Part shown: piece by piece, positions 1-11,405 of the stretch
Position numbering within the stretch: position 1 is the stretch's first letter
Layout of the letters: every line of letters begins with the position of its first letter
Program-made: the position numbers and the translations under genes
Source of the DNA: Nemertoderma westbladi
Lineage: Eukaryota > Xenacoelomorpha > Nemertodermatida > Nemertodermatidae
Direction: 5' to 3'
Length of the DNA: 64,000 nt
NCBI GenBank assembly: GCA_032718475.1
Contig: JAUCBJ010006472.1
Location: 1 to 64,000 of the forward strand
Notes under the pieces: generated by a model
What the model saw: the letters and a program-made list of their open reading frames with translations, nothing else
What the model was told of the DNA's origin: nothing
Database searches by the model: none

Positions 1-249
1 CTTATTCTTCATTCCGGAGACTTGAAGTTGTCTTATAAACTGATCAGTAGGTCCAATAATCATAAAAAAATACTTTCTCAATTAAAATTTTGTGCTCTTT
101 CTCGTGGAGACATCCAATTGGCACCAATGGGCACAGAAATTTGCAGACATTGAATACAAACCCCAAACTTCATCGCCTTACCGATATCGCGATATATCGG
201 AGCTAGTATCTTCTATGCCAGATATCTCGAAAACTAAGCAAGATATGGG

Positions 250-495
250 AAAACGGTTTCCATATTTGGATTCAGCATGAAATTCTGCATCAGATAGGAT
301 ATGTTTCAAAAATTCGTCTTTTTGGTCAGAAAATGCGCTACCCCCCCCCCCCCCCCCCCCCCCCCTTAAGTAGTTTTTATCCATCCACTCCAGCACATCC
401 ACGAGGCAACTCTCAGTTACTTTTACAGCGCTGTTTAATTCAAATGGCTTGAAAATCAAATATAATTGGGTATCATCCGCGTAGAAATGACAATG
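250..495 (-). pseudogene. LINE reverse-transcriptase fragment
   Basis: Minus-strand reading gives the reverse-transcriptase catalytic box FYADDTQLYL, followed by a helical stretch ending in WMDKNYL, a poly-glycine read-through of the C tract, and QKDEFL. This matches the order in CR1/L2/jockey-type LINEs, where YADD is followed by about 35 residues, WM..N.L and a K-T-E-F-like motif. Only about 70 residues survive. The fragment is cut at its 5' side by the minisatellite and split by 25 cytosines at the loop before the K-T-E-F motif. It is a dead retrotransposon scrap. The clade is uncertain. Confidence 0.7.
341..365. repeat. Poly-C tract (25 C)
   Basis: An uninterrupted run of 25 cytosines on the plus strand inside the LINE scrap. 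Similar runs occur at 11,167, 20,824 (G), 30,626, 46,389 (G), 50,073, 50,877 (G) and 60,101 (G), so long C/G homopolymers are a habit of this genome. Exact lengths may be assembly-dependent. Confidence 0.9.
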
Positions 496-2130
496 TAGCA
501 ATGAGTAACAATGAGCAACAATGAGCAACAAGGAGCAACAACGAGCAACAATGAGCAACAACAAGCAACAATGAGCAACAACGAGCAACAATGAGCAACA
601 ATGAGCAACAACGAGCAACAATGAGCAACAACGAGCAACAATGAGCAACGATGAGTAACAACGAGCAACAATGAGCAACAACGAGCAACAATGGGCAACA
701 ATGAACAACAATGAGCATAACAACGAGCAACAATAAGCAACAAGCAACAACGAGCAACAATGAGCGACAACGAGAAACAATGAGCAACAATGAGTAACAA
801 CGAGAAACAATGGGCAACAACGAGCAACAATGAGTAACAACGAGCAACAATGAGCAACAATGGGCAACAATGAGCATAACAACGAGCAACAATGAGCAAA
901 AACAAGCAATAATAAAGTAGAGCAACGAGTAACAACGAGCAACAATGAGCAATATTAAAGTACAACAACGAGTAACAATGAGCAACAACGAGCAACAACG
1001 AGCAACAATGTCCAACAACGAGCAATAATAAAGTACAACAACGAGTAACAATGAGCAACAACGAGCAACAATGAGCAACAACGGACAACAATGAGCAACA
1101 ACGAGCAACAACGAGCAACAACGAGCAATAATAAAGTACAACAACGAGTAACAATGAGCTACAACGAGCAATCTTAATGTACAACAACGAGCAACAATGA
1201 GCAACAACGAGCAACAATGAGCAACAACAATCAAGAATGAGCACCAACGAGCAATATTAAAGTACAACAACGAGTAACAATGAGCAACAACGAGCAACAA
1301 TGAGCAACAACGAGCAACAATGAGCTGAGTAACAACGAGCAACAATAAACTGAGCTACAACGAGCAACAATGAGCAACAACGAGCAACAACGAGCAACAA
1401 TGAGCCCCAACGAGCAACAACGAGCAACATTAGAGTACAACAACGAGCAACAATGAGCAACAACGAGCAACAATGAGACAACAACGACCAACAATGAGCA
1501 ATAATAAAGTACAACAACGAGTAACAACGAGCAACAATGAGCAATAATAAAGTACAACAACGAGTAACAATGAGCAACAACGAGCAACAATGAGCAACAA
1601 CGAACAACAATGAGCAACAATGAGCAACAATGAGTAACAACGAGCAACAATGAGCAACAACGAGCAACAATGGGCAACAATGAGCAACAATGAGCATAAC
1701 ATCGAGCAACAATGAGGAAAAAACGAGCAATAATAAAGTACAACAACGAGTAACAACGAGCAACAATGAGCAACAATGAGTAACAACGAGCAACAATGAG
1801 CAACAATGAGTAACAACGAGCAACAATGAGCAACAACGAGCAACAATGGGAAACAATGAGCAACAATGAGCATAACAACGAGCAACAATGAGCAAAAACG
1901 AGCAATAATAAAGTACAACAACGAGTAACAACGAGCAACAATGAGCAACAACGAACAACAATGAGCAACAAAGAGCAACAACGAGCAACAATGAGCAATA
2001 ATAAAGTACAACAACGAGTAACAATGAGCAACAACGAACAACAATGAGCAACTAAGAGCAACAACGAGCAACAATGAGCAACAATGAGTAACAATGAGTA
2101 ACAATGAGCAACAACGAGCAACAATGGGCA
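492..2130. repeat. 10-bp minisatellite array, about 1.64 kb
   Basis: Tandem array of about 160 diverged decamers of the form AACAATGAGC / AACAACGAGC, interrupted at irregular intervals by a longer variant carrying ATAATAAAGTACAACAACGAG. Because the unit is not a multiple of three and stop codons are rare on the minus strand, several long cysteine/leucine-rich open frames appear; they are by-products of the repeat. The array abuts the LINE scrap on one side and a dispersed repeat on the other. Confidence 0.95.
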
Positions 2131-2304
2131 ATCTCTGATGATGATATATGGGGGGTATAGGTCAAGGTTAGAAGACTGTAGCTTTATTGGAAAGTGGATT
2201 TTTGTAAATGACCTCCTGTTTTCATGGTAATATGGGACCGATAAATCATGTTGCAAAGTTGGTTCCCCTTAAAAGATGAAAGGTATGGAAATTACCTACA
2301 CCTA
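2131..2304 (+). repeat. Dispersed repeat A, copy 1, left part
   Basis: Nearly identical to 14,148-14,320. The homology stops at TACACCTA and resumes at 3,527, so this copy has been split by the element at 2,305-3,526. No coding capacity was seen. Confidence 0.85.
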
Positions 2305-3526
2305 CACTGTTCGCGCTTTCAGACCTTTAGCAGTTTAACCTGCCAAATTTGGATGTCTTCTAGATTGTAAATCGACTTTAGCCTATGACGAGTATTTGAT
2401 ACACTACATTAGCCGAAGCCAGTCTATGCGCGACCATTCACCCGCTGGATATACCCGGGAGACTGGATTCGGAAGCTCAACCTTATTGCGGTGTAGGCCT
2501 ACTGTATTATTGGACTGATCGTTAATATATAATCTCTGACAAATATTATTCACTTTCGGGAAATATTAACAGTTCCTTTAGGACGTGGCGCTCTAAATAT
2601 GTAAACAGAGTTATGACTTAAACTAGACACAACGGGATGGCTCTGGATTCACGTATATAGCGCATTCTTTAGGAGATGCTTTGTTATCAGTCACATCACA
2701 ATCACAATCATATACACTACTGCACAATGCTGCACACCGATCTGCCGACCTTCACTAATTTTAGTCACATATAAAGAGAACAACAACCGACTCATGTAGT
2801 GCCTATGAAATAGCATTAGATTCACTCCAAAACCACTTTAATGTGAGTCACAACTGTTATATGTAACCGGTCTCTTACCTTCAGTATATCAAGAAGATTG
2901 GGGGTTTTATAATTATTTCTCGATATTCCAAATATAATAATATTCCATCAACTGATATAATCAATAACCGACAGTAAATAGCAGTAAAATGCGGTGTTTG
3001 TAAGATATGAATTTAATTGAGATGTGTTGAGATGTGAGTTGATATGATATGTTAAGTAGAATTGATATGATAACAGATATACGTTTCTATGATTAAGCCT
3101 ACTAATGTTGGGCTAAAGCCTGAAAACTCAGAAAATTCCAAGCCGGTCTTCATGGCATCAGGAAAAAAGGTAAACATTAACCCATAATGCATTGCGCGAT
3201 TTCCCGGAGGTTTCTGTACAAAAAGCAGGAGAATCGCTCTGATTGGTTGACCGAACAAAGAAACAACAGAGAACAAGGAAAAAGCTACACGTGTACAGAT
3301 CAGCTGTTAGCTGTCGTCATAGTAACTACACTGTTTCAAGAGGATTTTAGCTTATTGCGACATAGAATTGCTAGTTATGTCCGCTAAAGTACACATACAG
3401 AAGAAATGGCTTTTTATGTCCACTAAAACACCGGTACAGTAAGGAAACGGCTTTTTATGTCCGTTAAAACACCTACAGAGTACTTTGCGGGGAAAATAAC
3501 CGGCTAATTCCGCAAAAGCTTTTACA
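2305..3526 (+). mobile_element. 1.2-kb non-autonomous DNA transposon, copy 1
   Basis: A 1,222-bp insertion into repeat A, flanked by the 8-bp direct duplication TACACCTA (2,297-2,304 and 3,527-3,534). The uninterrupted repeat at 14.15 kb shows the empty site with one TACACCTA. Ends are CACTGTTCGCGCTTT and, read inward from the right, TGTAAAAGCTTTTG, sharing GCTTT but otherwise poor inverted repeats. A second copy lies inverted at 39,908-41,114 with its own 8-bp duplication. Eight-base target duplications are typical of hAT and some P/Merlin-like transposons; the superfamily is inference. No transposase frame is present. Confidence 0.8.
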
Positions 3527-3844
3527 TACACCTATGCCAATTATGGGAAGTTTGTCCAGAACGTCCACATTAACTTGCTAAGCGACCTGACGACTTACTG
3601 TACACGCCATGTAATGAACAATAATTGCACTACACAACGCGCACGACTACTGATTACTAAACAATCTATCACGGCTAGAGCCCCGGAAGTGGAACAATCT
3701 TCCTATTCTATGTAGTAAGACAAGCAACAACTTTTACATTTGTCAAAAAACATGTACTGTATGCGAGTCCCTGAGCTCAAGTCTCAAATTGTAGTAAACT
3801 ATTAAAATATACCCACGTCCTTATTTATCAACGTACCTCTTAAG
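3527..3844 (+). repeat. Dispersed repeat A, copy 1, right part
   Basis: Continues the repeat interrupted at 2,304 and matches 14,310-14,628 with scattered mismatches. Together the two parts make a unit of about 480 bp. Confidence 0.85.
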
Positions 3845-5111
3845 TTCGTCTCTCAAAAGTTAAGATTTAGTTTAGTTTCATTTTTCTAATTTAGATGTAG
3901 ATATTATAAAACAATAAAAATAATAAAAATCTACCCAACATCTAACATATCCGATAGGCCTACCACAATAGGGTTGGTACCTCAAAAAAATTTTCTATAA
4001 ACACGTTTATAAAATGTAAAAAGGTGTGCTGATCACGACTCTGAAAAGCGTTTTTAAATTCATCGAGTTCCGGCTGAGATTGACGGGTTTATACACAAGC
4101 GCGGGAAAATCGTAGTTTAAACGCTCTGATTTACTGTACCACTTACTGTTCCACTTTGTCAAAAACGAACGAACGCAACGAGGCTCAAGAGGAGGACGAG
4201 TATTGTGTTGAAGACTTCTGACTAACGGCAGACAACTCGTTAATGGTGACCATATGCTAAAGGCTTTGCTCACTTCGTGCTGCGCGAAGGCCCCACGAAC
4301 GTGTAGTTATTGGTAGCCCTCCACTACTGTGTGTTTGAGTTTTTCTGCGTGACTTAGTAAGTAACTTATAGTTGAATGTCAGTTTTCTATTAGGTCGGGT
4401 TAATATCAGTCAGGTTAGGTAATTTGGAGAATAGATTCGAGCACAAGTGGCAGAAAATCTGCGCAAAACGACATCTGCCAGTAGATTTGGTTTTCCAAGG
4501 ACGTAAAATGTAAGTAATGTTCTTAATAAATTTAGGTACTATTGGGCTCTTTTGGGTTCTATTGGGTGCTTCTTTTGCGTGTTTTTGGGTTTTTTGGGAG
4601 TTTAATAGGACCTCAGATAAAGCAATAAGTGATTAGGGTGTGACATTATGTAGCAGCTATAATGGCACTTAGCGGTGGACCATTTCTAAGAAAGTTGTGG
4701 GCCTTTTTCTGAGGCGGGTGGGCCAAATGGCCGACCAGTTGAATTCTTAAAATAAATAGTTGTGTTGCCTGTTCGATAGGGGTAGACTAAATAAGGGAAG
4801 ATTCAAGGAAATGTGGCTGAACTGGTTAGAGCTACTGACTGAGGAGAGGCCCTAATATTTACAGTACTGGTAATGGGGCCCAGTGTTTGATAATAATAAT
4901 AAAAATAATATAATAATAATAATATGATGCACTAGTAACATAACATTCATATATTAATCATTTAAAATTATATATATATATAGTCACTGCATCAAAATAA
5001 AATGTCGATACACAGCCCATAAAGGCATATTATTATGAAGAAAAAAACATTTCAGTTGGATGATCAAGGTTAATATTATTACTGGAATTTCATAAATCCA
5101 TGGAAAAACAT
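3845..5111. other. Intergenic, no gene seen
   Basis: AT-rich DNA downstream of the zinc-finger gene. It holds a short ATA/AATA microsatellite near 4,889-4,925 and a short palindrome around CTGCGCGAAG (4,281), a word also found at 37,647. An 88-codon minus frame at 4,007-4,273 has no recognisable domain and was not accepted. Confidence 0.6.
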
Positions 5112-7372
5112 TCAACGGTTTTCAAGATTTAAAAATATCGGGGGCAATAATTGTCCTCGGGGGGCAATTCTCCGGGGCGCAATTGTCCTAGTTCCCTCCC
5201 CACTGCGGATACATTTGTGGCGCTTTACACGATGTCGTTGGGAGAAACATTTCCCGCATGTATCGCAGCTAAACGGTCGTTCCCCTGTATGTGTCCGCTT
5301 ATGGGACGTTAGTTTGCCGCTCTCTATAAATCCCTTCCCGCACGTGTCGCACACGTACGGACGCTCACCTGTGTGAATTCTTTTGTGGGACCTTAGTTTG
5401 CAGCTCTCTGTAAATCCCTTCCCGCACGTGTCGCACACGTACGGACGCTCACCTGTGTGCGTACGCTTGTGTATCGTTAGGGAACTTAGGTGAGAGAAAT
5501 TTTTGTAGCAGATGCCGCATTGGTAAGGACGCTCGCCGGTGTGGATGCGTTGGTGTCTAATTAGGTGGCTGTTTCTTTCGAATCTCTTACCACAAGTGCC
5601 ACAAGTATCACAGCTGAAGGGCTTATCATTTGAGCGGTTTCGTATCACAATATCCTGAGGTTGAATCCCAGAGGGACCAGGTTGGTCGAAGGAATTATTC
5701 ATACTTCCGGGTGTTACGTCATCGCCGGAAGTGAGCATGTCTGAATCTTCAAGGGATGGTTGTGATTTGTCGCCTATAGAAAATAAGGGAGTTAATAATG
5801 GATAATAATTTATCAATTAATTAATTTATCACAATAATTTATATAATATTAATAATGGATAATAATTTATCATGCAATAATAAAATAAAATAATAGTGAT
5901 TTTTTATTAAAATTTTAAAATAATGCAAGTATAGAATATAGATAATTAATTTTTATACATAATTAGTCAATATGAGTAGATTACAATACTGTAGTTTTAA
6001 ATCCATATAATTTCCGATAGATTTATTTTAATTTAGTAATAATTATAAATATATTTTCGATTCGACATTGTAAAATAATCCATGTGAGGTTTATTCATGA
6101 AATCTAATACCGTTACAAACAAATATATCAAGGAATCAGAGGTTGAAATCAAATAGTTGATTTGGGTTTAAAAATTAAAAAATTGTTTATTTTTACATTT
6201 TCTGATATTTTCTATGATTTATTAACTGCAAAACACCCATTCAGCCTAAATAAACCTATTAACATCTAAATATTTTTATTAAAATCAAACCAGACTCATA
6301 CTGTAGGCCCTATCTATTGAGAGTTTAGGAGGCAACTAAACTTAGAACTATCATAACTGTCACTACAAACTGATTAGTTTGTAGGCAATACGGACTAAAG
6401 GTTGTTTAATCTAACATATAGTAACTCACCGATACCGGAAACTGTTGTTGATTTAGTTCTTAACGGGAGGTTGTAGGTGTTGGGAAGGTTTCCTAGAGGC
6501 TGAGTAATGAGGTTTGGCGAGGAACTAGTGGGTGTGGAGAGACCCTGGGTGGTGTGGGGGGTCGATGAGCTAGTTCCTGTTAGGATATCGTGGCGGATTC
6601 CATATGCTACATCTACAGGGGAGAACAACTCCTTCAAGCCATCGCCAACCTCATTTAGATCGGGTTTATATTCAAGTTCGTCTTCCGTCTTAATGCGTAG
6701 GATTACCGGAACATCTGACTGGTCTGCTGATAGAGGTTTGGTAGAATAGTGGTTTGAGTTGGTTGTGGTAACTGCGGGGGTATAGGAGGATATGTTGTTA
6801 TAAGATAATAAAGTTAAACTGGTTGTATTATTGCTCGATTCAGATTCAATGAGGTTTGGTTTGGTGTCTATCGGACACAGTTTGGGATCCATTTGTCTTT
6901 GTTCTCCCGGTAGGTCTGTCTGGTTGAGATGTTGTAACCTCACCACAGGCTGCATAGAGGAGTGTTCGGTAGGCGGCGTGCGTTGATTCGAGTATCGAGA
7001 TTGCGGATGCTTTCCTGTCGCAGGATTGTAATTGTAGTGGTACGTAGGTGTCGACGCCGATGCCGTCAATGGACACTGCGGCATACTGGTCTCGCGGTTA
7101 CCGGTAGTCGGGACAGTGTCCGGCGATTGGATCGTGTTATCCGAGGTGGTGGCGGAGGTGTTACACCCAGAGGAGAGTGAACGTAGCAGCCACTCAGTAA
7201 TATGACCTGCCGTACATTTATTTACGACATAATAGTCTAGAAAACTCGAGTTCGCGTCCAGGTATTCTTCGAGAAACGTACGCACAAACGAATAATTTTC
7301 TGAACAGATGTTCGCGAACATAGATTTGGTAATTAGCAATGCGTTGTCCGACTCACAAGTAAACCTTTCCAT
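5112..7372 (-). CDS. C2H2 zinc-finger protein, two exons
   Basis: Exon 1 is 7,372-6,430 and exon 2 is 5,773-5,112; the intron has donor GTGAGT (6,429) and acceptor TTTTCTATAG (5,774). The join falls inside a glycine codon (GIG|DKSQPS), giving 534 residues. The start is the first ATG of a 325-codon open frame. Residues 1-70 form a cysteine- and aromatic-rich N-terminal module that I do not recognise; residues 70-310 are a Ser/Thr/Pro-rich linker. The C-terminal 150 residues hold five C2H2 fingers joined by TGERP linkers. The first finger has three extra residues (CDTCGTCG) and the last ends H-K-C, so it is C2HC. The family normally binds DNA in the nucleus; targets are unknown. Confidence 0.85.
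5774..6429 (-). other. Intron of zinc-finger gene
   Basis: A 656-bp AT-rich intron between the N-terminal exon and the finger exon. Both splice consensus sites are clear. Nothing else was seen in it. Confidence 0.75.
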
Positions 7373-7760
7373 TGTATGATTGTTGTTACTTCAGAGTTCA
7401 GTCTGTCAGGTTGTCCCGGTTCAAGAACCAAAAAATGTTTTAATATAGGCCTAATGCCCAAATGCTAATGCATGTAATGCTGTAATGACTGAATGAGCAA
7501 ATACGTTATCAGTACTAATATTAATTCTACAATTAATAAGGCAGTGATTTTTAATGTCCGTTTATTTGACTTTATTGTCCCCCTTTTTTAACGAATTGTG
7601 CATAATGCTGTAATGACTTTTATTCCAAAATTGTAACATTACTCTGTTACTCAACGCCGTTAGTATTAAGAGCGAGTTGTTATTTAGCACTTTACAACTT
7701 TAGAGGACATTACAGCATTGATTGGCCTGTACATTTAGTAGGCCTATTGAATTTGGTGTT
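7373..7760. other. Upstream flank of zinc-finger gene
   Basis: Region that should contain the 5' UTR and promoter of the minus-strand zinc-finger gene. The words ATGCTGTAATGACT and GACATTACAGCATT occur in opposite orientation (about 7,600 and 7,705). No TATA box could be called. Confidence 0.4.
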
Positions 7761-7802
7761 ATTGTTTACGTGACGACGTTAACGTTAAGTAATGTCCACT
7801 AA

Positions 7803-8200
7803 AGGCCTGTTTACACGTGGCAACTTTTAGAGCAACTTTCTCGGCAACTAGCAACTTTTTTTAGAGCAACTTAATTTAATCGCTGTTTACACGTGGCAAC
7901 TTTACCAGCAACTGTACCAGCAACTTGGCCGGCAACTTTTAGAGCAACTTGGCTAGTTTGACTGTAAAATAGTGGGTCATTTTATTTACTAGCTAGTTTG
8001 TTAATTAAATCTGATTATCCCGCTTTACTTCGCCAACGCAAATTCAGAAATTCCTTCAAGTTGCCGTAAAAGTTGAGCAACTTTTACGGCAACTTTTTTA
8101 CGTGTTTACACGGAGCAACATGATCGGCAACCTGGCACCTGGGTTGCTCTACAAGTTGCCGAGAAAGTTGCTCTAAAAGTTGCCACGTGTAAACAGGCCT
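7803..8200. mobile_element. PIF/Harbinger-like MITE, 398 bp
   Basis: Perfect inverted ends beginning AGGCCTGTTTACACGTGG, with a subterminal AACTTTTAGAGCAACTTT motif on both sides, flanked by TAA direct duplications (7,800-7,802 and 8,201-8,203). A 3-bp TWA/TAA duplication fits PIF/Harbinger. The interior repeats the word GGCAACTT many times in both orientations, a likely array of transposase-binding sites. There is no open frame. Immediately outside, 7,761-7,800 and 8,204-8,247 are inverted to each other, so the MITE sits in the middle of an older palindrome. Confidence 0.85.
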
Positions 8201-8580
8201 TAAGGGGACATAACTTTAACGCCGTCATTGGATACCACGTAAACAATACAGCAATAGGTGGAAATTTCCCTGACAGAAAGATAAGCCTACTGCATGACCT
8301 ACCGGTAGCGCGGTAGGCGGGGTATACCTATTAATAACCAGTACGGCCTAGCTATATTATTATAATATAACATATGGCTATCCAAATGCCGCGATAAATA
8401 TAAGCTAACTTATATTCATAACAAAATTTATGTCATTTTTACAATTATTTATACAGCAACTAATATATTTGTGCAGTTTTTATCACTTATAATGTATATG
8501 TACAAACATTTCGTAATGTTAAAATTTTGGAATAAAACGACATAGGGCCTACAGTACATTGTTGCAAAGTACTTTACATT

Positions 8581-8661
8581 GTTCTGATCCTCGTGGCTTT
8601 ATTTTCACTTACTCACTAATTGCTCTGATCCTCGTGGCTTTATTTTCACTCACTCACTAAT
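8581..8661. repeat. Two-copy 41-bp tandem repeat
   Basis: The segment starting CTGATCCTCGTGGCTTT occurs twice head to tail, with a single C/T difference in the TCACT(C/T)ACTCACTAAT end. Confidence 0.85.
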
Positions 8662-9538
8662 GTTCGTTCGTGTAACAAAGCCACTCGGATCATCACACTG
8701 TAAAGTGCTACTTTACTCACAAGTATGTAAATACATGTACATACATCCCAGTGAAAAATGAGTATGTGCATCTCATGTGTTTCATGTTCGAGATGTGTAA
8801 AACCAACGTCATGAATACAAGTGTATGTTTTATGATTGTGTTTTCTAATGTGGGACAAACTGGTAGTAATCGCAGTAGAAACACATTCGTAACTAAGTGG
8901 TAACCAATGTTAAGCAACACATTGAAATAATTGGTTCCGTTAGGGTTACACATCAGTTATGTATGTTTAACACTAGCATATGTGTGTTGTATTACGTGAT
9001 ACTAATCTGTTGCACATTGGGGAAAATATAAAATGTAAATCATGAGTATTGGCAAATCCTATCCAAAATGGGACACTATTGTCACATCACATAAGAAAAT
9101 AATAAGTATTTTATGCAATCCACAATGGTTTATAATATGTTCCCAATGAGTTTCTCAAATTGGTTTTGCTGTATGAGTAACCAATTCGTAACAAATACTA
9201 ACCTGAGTGATTTTGGCGCTCAGCCAATGAAATGTCAGACAGTGAACAGTGATGGGTATAGCAGTAGCAGAGTACCGGTACTGGAACTTTACATTTCAGC
9301 ATTTGTGCTGTCAGGCTGTAGTCAGGATGTCAGGTAGTGCTGTAGTGCTGTAGCAGTACTGTAGTCTGGTAGTACTGCAGTACTGGAGTACTGAGTACAG
9401 CTACTGGTGCGGTAGTCCTAATGCAGGTCTGGGAAATTAGCCCAATAGGGAAACTTATTTATTTCCCTATAGGGAAATCATCTACCGGTATAAGTTTAGG
9501 GCTATAAGTTTAGACAGATATATGAGGTTACACCGCGT

Positions 9539-11405
9539 ATGATGACGGTAATTGACGATTCGGCACCGCGTACCAAACGACTTCGATTTAGCTCCTATAA
9601 GAGTATTGGGCCGGCAATTCCCTCATCTGATGACGATGAATGTGTTACCGGTAGTGGTAACTTCAAACGACCGCACCCAGTGTTATCACTTTCAAATGCA
9701 GGTTCTCAGCAGCCGCAATCAATGTTTTCGCGGCCTAATCCAGTTCCTCCATTTACACCATTATCTAATAATAGTACTGCGACCAATCGATTGGAATCTG
9801 CTATCGATCCAGAACGTTTCTTAACTTCACCATCACCATCTCTTCCCGTATTTAATATTGCCAGGCCCAATCTGCCATCCGTTACTTCTGAAAATGGACT
9901 TGACTGGAGGGGCAGTCCTTTCTGCGAATGCTGGAATTTCGACACCCACTGTGTCATCGCCAGTATTACCAGCGAATGATGATGTTTATATGCGTCAATT
10001 AAGGAATTCAATATCAGCTGCTCCCAGCAGTACTAGTGATAGGCCTACTTCTCCTACATTGAGTGATTATCGTAGGTTGTCTGGGTCTACATCTCTCAAT
10101 ATTAAGACCATGTCTGATCGACAACTAGCTGAGGCTAATTTCGCTCTAAGTTATAACAACCGAAATGATATTATTAGCCTCGGAATTCAAGTTGGTAGAA
10201 TGAAGGACAATATTCTGATATTAAGAAACATACTACCTGTGGGGGAGCGGAGACTACAGGTAGATCATCAGCACTTCCTGGGCCAGCGAATTCGAAAGAG
10301 GAATTAGCGAGTTTACTATCCAATGGCAATATCGAGAAACACTTATTATCACTTGGGGGACCTAATCTGCGAGCGACAGTTAGTCGCCAAATGCAGCGTC
10401 TCATTACCCGAGAATTTGGGCTGCAATGTTCAATGACAGGAAAAAGTCATGGCTCTTTAGCTGGTCCTGGTGGGGCCAAATATTCCCTACCGGTAGTTAA
10501 ATTGGGTGTATTAAAAGCCCTAATTTCTGTAAATTCAAAATCACCAGGATTCAACGAATATATAATTGAGCAGGCATTAATGAAAGCACACCGCTGCTAT
10601 ATCGACAAACGACGTTTACCTAAAGCCTAAAGGTAAGGACATTAACTTTACTTTAGTAGTTTTTATAAATTGCTTGTTTCATAGTTTGTGTTTTTGCGAT
10701 ATTTTTACACTCGATATTTTTTAATCGCGATATTTTTCAAGTCTTGATATTTACCACAAATACGCAGTTACCATGGTAACTAGATATTTCTGGAACGTCT
10801 TGAAATTTACATAATGTTCCAGCTTGTGGGTTCTTGTTCCAGCTATGATGCAAATAAAGTTTCAGAACATTTTATTGTATAGTTTATGCCCGAATTAACG
10901 ATTCTTGTATCAAAACGTCTGTTTGCAACGGTTGTCATGGAAACTGAAAAATAGAACAATGTAATTTGGATGAAAATTAATTAAATTTTTGCATAGACTT
11001 ATATTACTGTACATATTTATTACATATAGTACTTATCGTTACAAATGTTATCGTTACAAAATTGCCACGGAAACCAGATTTTTCCCAGACATCTGACCTA
11101 CACGACGCGCGTTGATGAGTAATATATGCTTGAAAAATTCCAGGGCAATTTTAAAGGCTAGTGTTACCCCCCCCCCCCCCCCCCCCCCCCCCTTAAAATA
11201 TTTGATTAATTAATTAATACATATATACATTTTATATTTAGCTGATGCTGATGTCATTGTGGAGAGCCCGGGGGATGATATCCGAGATGATGTAACGGTA
11301 CCTGATACTCTTGCAGAGCAACGAGCTGAAGATTCTCAAACCCATGTTGATGGTTTATCTTCCGACCTGGATGTCCTAGATAACTTGCTAGAAGAGGGAT
11401 TATGA
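9539..11405 (+). pseudogene. Broken transposon gene, DUF4806-like domain
   Basis: The first block, from 9,539 (MMTVIDDSAP), is a Ser/Pro-rich region with a basic KRLR patch. The frame changes near 9,900 and again near 10,240, suggesting two small indels. The third block, ending at 10,630, contains LGGPNLRATVSRQMQRLITREFG, followed by TGK and an ALMKAH helix, which resembles the DUF4806 module. The donor GTAAGG at 10,633 and acceptor TATATTTAG at 11,241 would join a last exon (11,242-11,405) rich in Asp/Glu, ending LLEEGL. A 7-bp tandem CCTAAAG duplication just before the donor creates the TAA at 10,628. No transposase triad was seen, so it may be an accessory protein. Sequencing indels are an alternative explanation for the breaks. 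Confidence 0.55.
11167..11192. repeat. Poly-C tract in intron
   Basis: A cytosine run of about 26 bases in the intron (10,633-11,241) of the transposon gene. Confidence 0.9.

Noticed and set aside
178-2256. Long overlapping Cys/Leu-rich minus-strand frames across the minisatellite
   Set aside because: They are translations of a 10-bp tandem repeat in three frames, each giving low-complexity CCSLLLVVAH-like protein, with no start context or domain.
5112-5816. Zinc-finger exon 2 as a stand-alone 234-residue gene starting at 5,816
   Set aside because: The first 14 codons read through the intron end (TTTTCTATAG acceptor), and exon 1 joins in phase.
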